From assembly GCA_017545665.1 (NCBI GenBank), contig JAFWKQ010000050.1:60393-124392 (forward strand): DNA of 64,000 bases, given 5' to 3'. The translations under genes were made by a program, and so were the position numbers. The DNA comes from Atopobiaceae bacterium. GTDB taxonomy: Bacteria > Actinomycetota > Coriobacteriia > Coriobacteriales > Atopobiaceae. Positions 8,417-16,988 of the stretch are shown piece after piece (within the stretch, counting starts at the first letter, position 1; each line of letters starts with the position of its first letter). Under the pieces are notes generated by a model. The model did not search any database and was not told where the DNA came from. It saw only the letters and a program-made list of their open reading frames with translations.

Positions 8417-9676
8417 CTAATAGCCGTATGATTCAGGCTCATCGTAGCCGCTGGTTGAGCCACTCGCCTCACTTGAGGAGTTTGTGCGCTTTGAAGATGA
8501 AGATGAGGAGCTACTAGATGATGAGCTGTTGGAAGTGGTCTCATCACTGTCGGAGTTCTTATTGGAATCGGAGCTCTTTTCAAGTTCGGCAAGGGTGCTC
8601 TTGTTGGGACTGATGGCGTAGAACTTGTTGCTTGCGCTTGTGAGGCTGGCGAGGTCCCATGGCCGACTGGACACGTAGGTTGAGGTGGGGTCGAACACGG
8701 TTACGGATCCGTCTTCGTTCATGTTTACCACCAGAACCCAATGCGCAGCGTCGGTGAGCGAGCCCTTTTTTACCTCGGCGGCAATGACGGTATTGTCTCC
8801 CAAGGAGAAGGACATTGCGTCTGAGGTGGGGTCGAACTCGTTTGCGGTGAGGCCCATGGATGAGGTGAGCTTGGGAAACATTTCTCCCTTGGTGCCCGAA
8901 TCGCCGTCTGCGAAATTGCCTTTGCTTGCCTGCTGGGCAATTTCGGTGGGAGAGAAGTCCGTCTTGCCCGTGAGCCCCATGTAGGCCATGGCCAGGACAG
9001 TGGGTCCTGAGCCCGTTACGGCAAGCGGGCCATTGCCATAGGTTACGGCGCCCCAATGGTCGTCCCAATTGTAGAGGCAGGGCACTTCGCCGCGCTTCAC
9101 GCTTCCGTCGTATGGCCGACTCGATTTGTCGGAGCTGGGGTACGCCGCTATGAAGTTGCGTGCCGTAGGTTCGCTTAGGGCTAGGTCGAGCAGACGATCG
9201 TCTTCGTACTGATCTGCGTTCCGCGCGATGGTTGCCAACACATCGGCACTGTCGAGCGCTTCGGTAAACTTTGAGGTCATAGAGGCCGATACACCTGCGG
9301 CGACGCGCGCATCCTGCTCATTCTTGGGTTTGGACTCCTCAACGGTTTGCGTTGCGGCCTCGTGGTTTCGGCGCACGCAACTCGACACGCCTACAACCAA
9401 AACGGCCACGACGACGATGACTATGAGTAGGAGTAGCAGCACCCGCGGACGAAGCAGTACCGAAAGGATTCCTCCGTTGGAAGGATTGTGACGAACGCGC
9501 CGAGAGTGAAGGGAGTATCCGGTGTCGGGACGCGTAAGGGTCCCTCGTCTACTTTGGCCCTGCGAGGTGCGTGGTGCTCTATTGCCAGGCTGACCGTTAC
9601 GTTGCGATGCGGAATTGCGCGTGCGACGCGAAGTGTTTCGATTCCTGCGACTATTGTTTCGCGTTGAGTTGTCCAT
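8417..9676 (-). CDS. Membrane-anchored C39-like protein without catalytic Cys
   Basis: 419 residues: a basic, Asn/Arg/Ser-rich cytoplasmic head (1-77), one membrane helix (about 78-98), an extracellular region with a C39-type peptidase-like fold (about 195-355), and a poly-Ser tail. The family motif sGCGPT is TGSGPT here, with Ser (TCA) at 223 in place of the nucleophilic Cys. The oxyanion-hole Gln position reads Asn (LYNWDDHWG, near 203). The later AAHWVLVV and FDPTS motifs are kept. It is therefore probably a binding rather than a cutting module, or a Ser variant. Start ATG 9676 with RBS GGAGG. The T-less 3' end faces the pgm terminator. Confidence 0.8.
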   Translation of the reverse strand: MDNSTRNNSRRNRNTSRRTRNSASQRNGQPGNRAPRTSQGQSRRGTLTRPDTGYSLHSRRVRHNPSNGGILSVLLRPRVLLLLLIVIVVVAVLVVGVSSCVRRNHEAATQTVEESKPKNEQDARVAAGVSASMTSKFTEALDSADVLATIARNADQYEDDRLLDLALSEPTARNFIAAYPSSDKSSRPYDGSVKRGEVPCLYNWDDHWGAVTYGNGPLAVTGSGPTVLAMAYMGLTGKTDFSPTEIAQQASKGNFADGDSGTKGEMFPKLTSSMGLTANEFDPTSDAMSFSLGDNTVIAAEVKKGSLTDAAHWVLVVNMNEDGSVTVFDPTSTYVSSRPWDLASLTSASNKFYAISPNKSTLAELEKSSDSNKNSDSDETTSNSSSSSSSSSSSSKRTNSSSEASGSTSGYDEPESYGY

Positions 9677-9809
9677 ACCGAGTCCTCCGACAAGAGACGC
9701 TACACCCCATGGGCAGGGATACAAGTATAATCAATCATATGATAGCGGTTGCATGTGGTCTAGATGCTTCTTGTGAGCTGCTTGTATGGCTCGGCTGGCG
9801 TTCCATGGC

Positions 9810-9898
9810 TCGCGTTCCCGTGTGAGCTCGCATGCGGTAACTCGCGAAGCGAGTGCGGAGCCGCTTGTGGGCCGAGCGCAGGCGGGGGTGTGAACGGC
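9810..9898. repeat. Dispersed structured repeat, copy B (short core)
   Basis: This copy has the first hairpin only, as ACTCGC-GAA-GCGAGT (9840-9854), where other copies have CTCAC-GAA-GTGAG. The paired A-T to G-C change keeps the stem. The 3' end GGGGGTGTGAACGGCAAC nearly matches the end of copy C. With copy B, the 342-base space between the C39-like gene and argR is filled by this element and the argR promoter; nothing else is seen there. Confidence 0.75.
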
Positions 9899-9940
9899 AA
9901 CCGCGATCGTGGCCTCTTGCGCGCGGCTGACGCATTCCAT

Positions 9941-9968
9941 TTGACTTGTGAATCAAGTCTGCTAAATT
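9941..9968 (+). promoter_or_regulatory. Candidate argR promoter with operator-like palindrome
   Basis: TTGACT (9941-9946) and TAAATT (9963-9968) are separated by 16 bases, a plausible sigma-70-type promoter about 50 bases before the argR start. The spacer contains a perfect inverted repeat, GACTTG-TGAAT-CAAGTC (9943-9959), in a position where bound protein would block RNA polymerase. It is not a clear ARG box, so autoregulation by ArgR is only a suggestion. Confidence 0.5.
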
Positions 9969-10018
9969 ATGCACTAACGCTGAAATTATTGCTCTAACTA
10001 TACATGCAGGGAATCACA

Positions 10019-10459
10019 ATGGTAAAAAGGCGCACAGGTAGACAGGAAGCCATACGGCGCATTGTAAGAAGTAAATCCATACGCACGCAGCGTGATTTGG
10101 TTTTTGAACTTCGTGATATGGGATTTGCCTGCACGCAGGCTACGGTAAGCCGAGACATAACCGATATGGGTCTTAGGAAACTGCCAGAAGGCGCTTATGT
10201 GTTGGCGGAAGACCTGCATTTGCAGCATATGGTATCCGAATTCGTTGTGGCGATTGAGGGTGTGGGTAACCAAGTGGTCATAAAAACCCAGACGGGAACC
10301 GCACCTGGTGTATCGGCGGCGATCGACGCGGCTGAGCTGGCAGAGGTGGTAGGCTCTATTGCGGGAAACGATACGGTGCTTGCCATTGGAAGAAGCAGCG
10401 AAGGCGCTGCGAGCATCGTAAGTTTGCTCAATAAATTGCGCAGCGTAAGACGGTCGTAA
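10019..10459 (+). CDS. argR: Arginine repressor ArgR
   Basis: 146 residues, the usual ArgR length. The N-terminal winged helix-turn-helix (about 5-70) contains TQRDLVFELRDMG and QATVSRDITDMGL, the S-R typical of ArgR recognition helices. The C-terminal oligomerisation and arginine-binding domain has GTAPGVSAAID and GNDTVLAI, matching the GTA-GxA-xxxD and D-T signatures. It would control arginine synthesis and breakdown genes, none of which lie nearby. ATG 10019 has RBS AGGGAA six bases upstream; an ATG at 10004 lacks one. The gene converges on the penicillin-binding protein gene. Confidence 0.94.
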   Translation: MVKRRTGRQEAIRRIVRSKSIRTQRDLVFELRDMGFACTQATVSRDITDMGLRKLPEGAYVLAEDLHLQHMVSEFVVAIEGVGNQVVIKTQTGTAPGVSAAIDAAELAEVVGSIAGNDTVLAIGRSSEGAASIVSLLNKLRSVRRS

Positions 10460-10498
10460 GGCATTGTAGTCGACTTCATTGAGTCTCTCTCAAGCGGC

Positions 10499-10546
10499 AA
10501 CAAAAGAGCGCCTCGCCATTGGATTTTTGCCAATGCGAGGCGCTCT
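10499..10546 (-). terminator. Terminator between argR and the PBP gene
   Basis: Seventeen paired bases with one bulged C: 10505-10522 with 10530-10546, loop ATTTTTG. On the minus strand the stem is followed by TTTTGTTG, so it best fits termination of the PBP gene. It could also stop argR transcripts, although the plus strand has no T run. Confidence 0.7.
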
Positions 10547-10564
10547 CTAATACACAGCACTTGT

Positions 10565-10890
10565 ATTCTAGTTACCCGCGGCGTTCCCACCTCCGCCTGC
10601 TGTGGTACCAGCTGCGTTGCCGGCATTGCCCGTGCCGCCGCCCTGGTCGTAATTCTGGCTGTAGTCACCGGTATCGCCGCCGCCATAGTTGTTGTTCTGG
10701 TTGTTGTAGCCGGTGTTTCCGCCGTTGCTTTCATCGTAGTTATTGTACCCATTATAATTATTGTAATCAGTATAGCCATTATAGTAATTATTATTACCGT
10801 AATTGCTATAATTATTATTGTAACCGTTATTATTGCTATAGCCGTTATCGCTGTTGTAGTTGCTGCCAGACGAGTAACTATTGCCAACGA
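10565..10890 (-). repeat. Low-complexity Asn/Tyr/Gly coding tail
   Basis: The 3' end of the PBP gene encodes irregular Asn-Tyr-Gly repeats. At 10738-10860 almost every codon is AAT, TAT or their relatives, making an AT-rich island inside an otherwise GC-rich gene. Slippage or unit gain is likely to vary its length. Confidence 0.75.
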
Positions 10891-12853
10891 CTCCGTCCTC
10901 ACGAGAGCTTACCCAAGAATCCGTGTTGGTGAATTCCCAGCTTGAGTTTTCTCGATAGTCTGGCTTTGTGTTGGTGGTGGGGAACTCGGCGCGCTCTACG
11001 CCATTGAGCAGTTTGTTGGTAAAAGTCGCAAAGATTGGGCAGGAAACCGTATCGGGGTGACCGATCGAGCGACCGAGATACACCGTAGACTCCGTACGAT
11101 AACCGCTCCAAACCGCAACGGATATTTGTGGGGTATATCCGCAGAACCAAAGGTCGCGGTAACTTTCCGAGGTTCCGGTTTTGCCGGCGATTGGCTGATT
11201 GAAGGTGATGAGGTTCTGCATAGAATGCGCCGTACCGTTTGGATCGGTGATGACGCCTTCCAACACCTCGGTCTCGGCCTGTGCTATTGCCTCATCCAGC
11301 ACGCGCTCGGGCTTGTCTTCGTGCTCGTAAACGGTATTGCCGTTTCTGTCCTCGATCTTGGTGATTGCGACTGAGTCACGATGGATGCCGCCAGTGGCGA
11401 GCGTCGCGTAGGCTTCCGCCATTTGCACGGGGGGAACGCCAACCGTTCCCAAGGTAATTGACGTGTAGTTTGGCAACTCCTCGTCAATGCCCATCTTCTT
11501 TGCATATTCCACAATGCTATCGGCTCCAATAGCTTCTGCCACCTGCACAAAGCCCGTGTTTGAAGAGCGTGCAAGGGCTTCCGAAAGCATTATGTCGCCA
11601 TAGCTGTAGTTCCCGAAGTTCTGAACCTGCCACGTGGGAGTCACCTGGATGGGAGAGTTGCAATTGAGGAATATGTTGGGGTTCATGCCATTGCTTAAGG
11701 CAGCCGCAAGCGTAAAGGTCTTAAAGCTCGATCCCGGCTGCCTGCGTGCCATGGTTGCGAGGTTGAACTGGTCGACGTTGTAGTCGCGTCCGCCGATCAT
11801 GGCCTTAATGTAGCCCGTGTTGGGGTCTATTGCAACGAGTGCAGATTCCAGCTCGTCGTTACCGTACTCCTCCAGCCGTTCTTTTACGGACTGCTCGGCC
11901 ATGGATTGGGTGGAGGGATCGAGAGTCGTGTGCACCTTGAGGCCGCCCTGGAATACGGTGTCTTGATCGAAGTCCTCGAGCAGCAGCTGCTTGACGTAGT
12001 CCGTGAAGTAGGGATAGGTGCCTTGCTCATCCATTACTTGGCCGAGGTTGAGCGTTAGCGGCTCCGCCTGCGCAGCCTCGCACTCTTCCTTGGTAATGTC
12101 GCCGGCACTATACATGCGGTCCAGAATGGTGTTGCGTCGCTGAATTGCAGCTTCGGGGTTCTCGGTGGGGTCATAGTAGGAAGGGGATTGCGGAAGGCCG
12201 GCAAGTAGTGCCGCCTCGGCAAGGGTCAGGTTCTTGGCGTCCTTGTTGAAGTAGGTAATGGCAGCAGCCTGGATGCCGTATGCGGCGTGGCCATAGTAGA
12301 TGGTGTTTATGTACATCATGAGAATCTGGTCTTTGGAGTACTTCTTTTCCATCTGTATGGCTATGTAGGCTTCGCGTACCTTACGCTTGAGCGTTTGCTC
12401 GAACTGCTCTTCCGAAAGCACCGTATTGCGCACAAGCTGCTGAGTGATGGTGGAAGCGCCTTCTGCGCCGCCCGTAAACTGAGCGATTACGGCGCGCACG
12501 ATGCCCTGCGGGTCGATGCCGTTATGCTGGTAGAAGCGGATGTCCTCCATGTCGACTGTGCCCCAGAGCACGTAGGGAGATACCTGATCCTTAGTTACGA
12601 TGCGTCGGTTCTGCAGATAGTACTCTGCGATTACGTTGTTGTCGGCATCGTAAACCTGGGTAGGCTCAGCGACGAGGTAGGCGTCCGCCGATTGGTAATC
12701 GGGCAGGTTAAGAAGCCATGAGTTGACCAACGCCCCAGCCGAGACGGCCAAGGCGATTACCAAAAGGGCTAAGAAGCCCAGAATGCCTGCAATGCCAAAA
12801 CCTACGATATGCGTGCGGGAGTGCTTGCGAGCCCTACGGTTGCGAACGCTCAT
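10568..12853 (-). CDS. Class A penicillin-binding protein (PBP1A type)
   Basis: 761 residues. An N-terminal basic stretch and one membrane helix (about 20-45) precede a GT51 transglycosylase domain (MEDIRFYQHNGID with the catalytic Glu; ASTITQQLVRN; KILMMYIN-like helix). The transpeptidase domain shows the SxxK serine in GSSFK, the SxN motif in ARSSNTG and KTGT. It polymerises and crosslinks peptidoglycan at the outer face of the membrane. Beyond about residue 640 lies an unusual tail of Asn, Tyr, Gly and Ser (repeated NNYNGY-like units). Start ATG 12853 has RBS AAGGGAA; a TTG at 12877 is less likely. Confidence 0.94.
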   Translation of the reverse strand: MSVRNRRARKHSRTHIVGFGIAGILGFLALLVIALAVSAGALVNSWLLNLPDYQSADAYLVAEPTQVYDADNNVIAEYYLQNRRIVTKDQVSPYVLWGTVDMEDIRFYQHNGIDPQGIVRAVIAQFTGGAEGASTITQQLVRNTVLSEEQFEQTLKRKVREAYIAIQMEKKYSKDQILMMYINTIYYGHAAYGIQAAAITYFNKDAKNLTLAEAALLAGLPQSPSYYDPTENPEAAIQRRNTILDRMYSAGDITKEECEAAQAEPLTLNLGQVMDEQGTYPYFTDYVKQLLLEDFDQDTVFQGGLKVHTTLDPSTQSMAEQSVKERLEEYGNDELESALVAIDPNTGYIKAMIGGRDYNVDQFNLATMARRQPGSSFKTFTLAAALSNGMNPNIFLNCNSPIQVTPTWQVQNFGNYSYGDIMLSEALARSSNTGFVQVAEAIGADSIVEYAKKMGIDEELPNYTSITLGTVGVPPVQMAEAYATLATGGIHRDSVAITKIEDRNGNTVYEHEDKPERVLDEAIAQAETEVLEGVITDPNGTAHSMQNLITFNQPIAGKTGTSESYRDLWFCGYTPQISVAVWSGYRTESTVYLGRSIGHPDTVSCPIFATFTNKLLNGVERAEFPTTNTKPDYRENSSWEFTNTDSWVSSREDGVVGNSYSSGSNYNSDNGYSNNNGYNNNYSNYGNNNYYNGYTDYNNYNGYNNYDESNGGNTGYNNQNNNYGGGDTGDYSQNYDQGGGTGNAGNAAGTTAGGGGNAAGN

Positions 12854-13011
12854 GGTGCCGTTCCCTTCTTTTGACAATGCAACACATTATACAGGAGCGG
12901 ACGGCGCATGAGGGCTGTATACAAAACGCACAGCGAGAGATGAGTCTGTTGGTCGTGCATAGCGTGCTCAATCTGCCGTCGAAGTCCGCAAGCGCTGAAT
13001 GCCTATGAGCT

Positions 13012-14631
13012 TTAGGCCTCTTGCGCTGCGGAATTGTTAATTGGATCGAGGCTAAGCCGCGTGAGGGTGGAGGCATAGCCTTCGTAGAGCACTTCAGAAT
13101 GCGTGTACCCCAAGTCCGCGCACATGTTTGCAAGGAGCACAATCTCTTCGGTGTTCTGTGTCTTGACTATAAGAATTGACTTCGGGAGCTCGTCGCCAAG
13201 AGCGGAGAGGAGGTATTCCCTTCTCTCTTCATCCCCAAGCTTGCCCACCTTGCTGGGAACATACGTGATTTTATCTTCCAAGCTCTCTGAAAAGCGGCTG
13301 TCTTGGCGTATGTAGTAAGCGAAACCAGACTCAGCCACGTAGTTGACAAGCGTGGTTTCCTTGTTTCCTTCGCATGCTAACCATGCCTTTGTGCAGTCGC
13401 GCACTGTCTGCTTGATTTCACCCGTGTGGAGGGCCAAGGCCCAATTGGCCGAGCAGTAGGCAAGTAGAAGACATACGGAAAGAGCGATTGACGCTCTATG
13501 CAGAACGGCGGTTTGGAAAGGCGCCGCAGACGCCGATCTGTCTGTTGGCGGTTCGACTGAGCTGAGGAGGGCGTGGACTGCCTCAAAGAGCAAAACGATC
13601 CACAGTGGCGAGAAGAACAGCACGTAACGGCGACTGAACTCACCATGCGCATACACGCCTAAAGTCACGGCGAGATAGTAAAGCGTATAGCAAACAACAT
13701 TTGCGACCGCCAATAGCCAGAGGTTTGGACTCTTACGGGACACGAGTGCAACTGCGATGACCAGAACAAATGCCGCAAAGAGCACTTTTGAGACGTCCGC
13801 GTCGACGAAAGAGGCAAAGTCAAAGCGAAAAACCTCCAGCGCGCCAAAAAGATAGTAGAAAAAGGAGAGAGGAACCGTGGATTTTGAGCCGTCACCTGCG
13901 GAAATATGTGCGAGCTGAGCGCGAAAAAAGAAAAGGTAGAGGGGAACGACAAACAAAGCTATGGCCAGGACGCCCGTCAGCACATAGCGAAGCGTAAGCT
14001 TTGGTTGCTTGTTCCTAATTAGCTGGATGAGAGCCGCAATGGCGAGCCCGACTACGGCAAAGGATGCTCCATAGTGAGTATATATAGCCATTATTGACAA
14101 GCCGACGAAAAGGCATATGTTCTTTTGCGATGGATCTTGTAGGAGGCGGACAAAGGCATAAAGCAGCCAAAACAACACAGCGATTAACAGGTTGTACTCC
14201 GCGCACTCTTGCCAAAAGACTACCAGCTGGAATGTGAATGCCATGAAAAGCACCGAGGCACATGCGGCAAAGTGGCACCAAAGGCGCCTGAGGGTGAAGT
14301 AGAGACCAAGACCTGCAACAAAGGCCATAACAACACCAAGGAAGCGAAACCACCACTCTGAGTCTCCGAGCATGAGCCAAAAATGCATTACGACGTTATA
14401 GAGCGGCGGCTGGAAGGTAGTGTTGATGCGCTCGTACATATTCGACGACGACTCAAACGGGAGCGGTCCTACGAGCACTTTTGAATACCAGTACTCTATT
14501 GTTTCGTCAAACCATAGGCCTGCGTGTGTAAGATTATGAAGAGCAACGAGCAGAAGGGCGCAAAAGCATAAGATGACGCATGTGAGCGAAACGACCGATC
14601 GCCTGTTGATTGACTCAGGTAAGAAATGCAT
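13012..14631 (-). CDS. GT39/ArnT-like polytopic glycosyltransferase
   Basis: 539 residues with about eleven to thirteen membrane helices. Near the N terminus, after the first helix, LWFDET and then TTFQPPLYN match the first periplasmic/extracellular loop of GT39 (PMT/ArnT) enzymes, where acidic residues take part in catalysis. Such proteins use a polyprenyl-phosphate sugar and glycosylate an acceptor outside the membrane. The gene is divergent from a DPM1-like GT2 at 14861 that could make the lipid-linked sugar. ATG 14631 has GGGG upstream; an ATG at 14655 lacks an RBS. Acceptor and sugar are unknown. Confidence 0.8.
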   Translation of the reverse strand: MHFLPESINRRSVVSLTCVILCFCALLLVALHNLTHAGLWFDETIEYWYSKVLVGPLPFESSSNMYERINTTFQPPLYNVVMHFWLMLGDSEWWFRFLGVVMAFVAGLGLYFTLRRLWCHFAACASVLFMAFTFQLVVFWQECAEYNLLIAVLFWLLYAFVRLLQDPSQKNICLFVGLSIMAIYTHYGASFAVVGLAIAALIQLIRNKQPKLTLRYVLTGVLAIALFVVPLYLFFFRAQLAHISAGDGSKSTVPLSFFYYLFGALEVFRFDFASFVDADVSKVLFAAFVLVIAVALVSRKSPNLWLLAVANVVCYTLYYLAVTLGVYAHGEFSRRYVLFFSPLWIVLLFEAVHALLSSVEPPTDRSASAAPFQTAVLHRASIALSVCLLLAYCSANWALALHTGEIKQTVRDCTKAWLACEGNKETTLVNYVAESGFAYYIRQDSRFSESLEDKITYVPSKVGKLGDEERREYLLSALGDELPKSILIVKTQNTEEIVLLANMCADLGYTHSEVLYEGYASTLTRLSLDPINNSAAQEA

Positions 14632-14860
14632 AACGACCCCATAATTGATGGACATCTACGTGCTAAGCTAAGTATAGTGCGAAGAGAGAAGGATAAGTGC
14701 GCAAGAAAAGCCCAAATAAGACCATCTTGACCTATGCTCATAGACTGCCTGTATTGCATGGTTCGGTCACAAGACGAAAGATGTAGCCACGGGAAGAGGC
14801 ACCGAAGGGTTCATAATTGCCCAGCCTTCACTGTAGGTACACTTACGATAAGGAGTTAGC

Positions 14861-15574
14861 ATGTCGGAGTCCCTCCACATTGTTATGCCCGCCTACAACG
14901 AGTCCGAAAACATAGCTCGGACGGTTTCGGATTGGTATCCCGTTGTAGAGAGGCACGACGAGGACGGGTCGTCGAGACTCGTCGTGGTAAACGATGGGAG
15001 CACTGACGACACGTATGAGCGTCTTCTGGAGCTGGCGAAGGACCGCCCGCTTCTGGAGCCGCTCGACAAGCCTAACGGCGGTCACGGCCCGGCGCTCATC
15101 TACGGCTACAAGCATGCCCTTGGCTCTGGCGTTGACTGGGTGTTCCAGACCGACTCCGACGGTCAGACAGACCCTGCGGAATTCGACGTTATGTGGGATG
15201 CGCGAGGTTCCTACGACGCACAATTCGGTAATCGCACGGAGCGTGGCGACGGCAAGGACCGGGCGTTCGTTGAGCGGACGCTCTGCAGGATTTTGAGGCA
15301 TTACTTCGGCGTGAGCATTCCCGATGCGAATGCGCCCTTTAGGCTCATGTCTGCCGCTTACCTTGCGGAATACCTCCCAAAGCTTCCCGACGATTACAAC
15401 TTGCCAAATGCGATGCTCTCTACCTATGGCGTCTACTACGGACGCAAGGTGCGATTTGTCCCGGTGAGCTTCAAGCCGCGCCAAGCGGGGACGAATACCA
15501 TAAACGTAAAAAGAATTGCGAAGATTGGCGTGGAAGCGCTCGCGGACTTTCGCAGGTTCGCAAAGGCGATGTAG
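14861..15574 (+). CDS. GT2 glycosyltransferase, DPM1-like
   Basis: 237 residues of a single GT-A fold: HIVMPAYNESENI start, VVVNDGSTDDTY nucleotide site, FQTDSDGQTD with the metal-binding DxD, and no membrane helix. Size and motifs fit polyprenyl-phosphate hexose synthases or related soluble GT2. RBS AAGGAG nine bases before the ATG. It is divergent from the GT39-like gene (about 230 bases apart). The two could form one side-chain system, but that is inferred from position only. Confidence 0.85.
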   Translation: MSESLHIVMPAYNESENIARTVSDWYPVVERHDEDGSSRLVVVNDGSTDDTYERLLELAKDRPLLEPLDKPNGGHGPALIYGYKHALGSGVDWVFQTDSDGQTDPAEFDVMWDARGSYDAQFGNRTERGDGKDRAFVERTLCRILRHYFGVSIPDANAPFRLMSAAYLAEYLPKLPDDYNLPNAMLSTYGVYYGRKVRFVPVSFKPRQAGTNTINVKRIAKIGVEALADFRRFAKAM

Positions 15575-15822
15575 GGCTTGCGATTCCCTGATGGCGCTAT
15601 TTGACGGGCTGGAGCGAACAGGCGAGTCCCATGCGTGTGCCGAGCGCTTGGCGAGGATGGCTAACAAGGGCCCCAACACGCGGGCAGCGATGATTGCGAC
15701 GATACCTTGGATGGTCGGTAGTGGGCGAGCGCGGGGCAAACTTACCCCAGCATGTGAATAGTGCTATTGTTGAATTGTTGAGCTAGAAGAGTGAAAAGCC
15801 AATATTGAAGACAGGTGATGTT

Positions 15823-16827
15823 GTGAGCGATGCGCGTCCCCTCCCCCCCGGTACCGTGGCGGTGCTGATCCCCTGCTACAACGAGGAGGTCACCATCGGC
15901 AAGGTGGTCGACGACTTCCGCCGGGTCCTGCCCGGCGCCGAGGTGTGGGTCTACGACAACAACAGCTCCGACGCCACGGCGAGGGTGGCCCGCGAGCACG
16001 GCGCGCGCGTGAGGCGCGAGCCCAGGCAGGGCAAGGGCAACGCGGTGCGGCAGATGCTGCGCGACATAGACGCCGACTGCTACCTCATGGTGGACGGCGA
16101 CGACACCTACCCGGCCGAGGCCGCGCCCGACCTGGTGCGCCCGGTGCTTCTGGGCCGGGCCGACCACGTGGTGGGCGACCGCCTCTCCAACGGCACCTAC
16201 GGAGAGGAGAACAAGCGGCAGTTCCACGGCTTCGGCAACGGGCTCGTGCGCCTCCTCATCCGCGCCCTCTACGGCTTCGACTACGCCGACGTGATGACGG
16301 GCTACCGCGCCATGAGCCGCCCGTTCTGCCGCACCTACCCGGTGCTCAGCCCGGGCTTCGAGCTGGAGACCGAGCTCTCCATCCACGCGGTGGACAAGAG
16401 GTGGAGGATCGAGCAGGTGCCCATAGAGTACCGCGACCGTCCCGAGGGCTCTGAGTCCAAGCTCAACACGATATCGGACGGCCTCAAGGTGCTGAGGATG
16501 ATCGCGAGCCTGTTCAAGGACTACCGCCCGCTGCCGTTCTTCCTGCTGCTCGCCGTCCTGTGCCTGGTGCTCTGCCTGGCGCTGGGGCTTCCCGTGGTGG
16601 CCGAGTTCGGCAAGACCGGCCTGGTGGCTCGCTTCCCGACGGCCTTCCTCGCCATGGGCTTCGGCATCCTGGCGGCCCTGTTCGTGGCCGTGGGGCTCAT
16701 ACTCGACACCGAGGTGAAGGCGAGCCGCCGCGCCTGGGAGCTGGAGTGCGACCGCGCCTTCGAGGCCGACCGCGCGCTGAGGGCGCGCAGCCGGCGCGCC
16801 GGCGTGCGGGCGGACGTGGAAGAATAG
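15823..16827 (+). CDS. GT2 glycosyltransferase with two C-terminal TM helices, very high GC
   Basis: 334 residues. GT-A domain (about 1-230) with VLIPCYNEEVTIGKVV, VYDNNSSDATA and MVDGDDTYPAEAA (the DxD region), then two membrane helices (about 245-300) and a basic tail. This is the layout of GtrB/ArnC-like undecaprenyl-phosphate sugar synthases. The start chosen is GTG 15823 with GGTG just upstream. A TTG at 15807 is out of consideration and one at 15805 is possible. Codons nearly always end in G or C, giving visibly higher GC than every neighbour, so recent transfer from a GC-rich actinobacterium is likely. Copy C of the dispersed repeat follows directly. Confidence 0.85.
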   Translation: MSDARPLPPGTVAVLIPCYNEEVTIGKVVDDFRRVLPGAEVWVYDNNSSDATARVAREHGARVRREPRQGKGNAVRQMLRDIDADCYLMVDGDDTYPAEAAPDLVRPVLLGRADHVVGDRLSNGTYGEENKRQFHGFGNGLVRLLIRALYGFDYADVMTGYRAMSRPFCRTYPVLSPGFELETELSIHAVDKRWRIEQVPIEYRDRPEGSESKLNTISDGLKVLRMIASLFKDYRPLPFFLLLAVLCLVLCLALGLPVVAEFGKTGLVARFPTAFLAMGFGILAALFVAVGLILDTEVKASRRAWELECDRAFEADRALRARSRRAGVRADVEE

Positions 16828-16835
16828 AAGTCGTT

Positions 16836-16944
16836 GTTCACGCACCCGCGCCCACGTCGCGGCAAGCAAGCGGAGGCTCGCAAAGTGAGCGGGCAAAGCG
16901 GGTGCGGAGCCGCATGCGGGCGGTGTGAGCACGGGGGTGCGAAC
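16836..16944. repeat. Dispersed structured repeat, copy C
   Basis: Core 16875-16907 is a diverged form of the family hairpin (GCTCGCAAAGTGAGC). Outer arms carry CGTTG-TTC-CGCACCC (from 16832) and GGGGGTGCGAACGGCAACG (16934-16952), which pair with small gaps. The element begins nine bases after the stop of the high-GC gene. Confidence 0.75.
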
Positions 16945-16988
16945 GGCAACGAACAGAAGAGCCAGTACGAAGGAGTAGTGGTGCCAAT

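Noticed and set aside
15575..15822. Small gene in the 248-base space before the high-GC gene
   Set aside because: Short frames exist on both strands (one with a hydrophobic stretch on the minus strand), but none has an RBS, a plausible composition, or a homologue I recognise.
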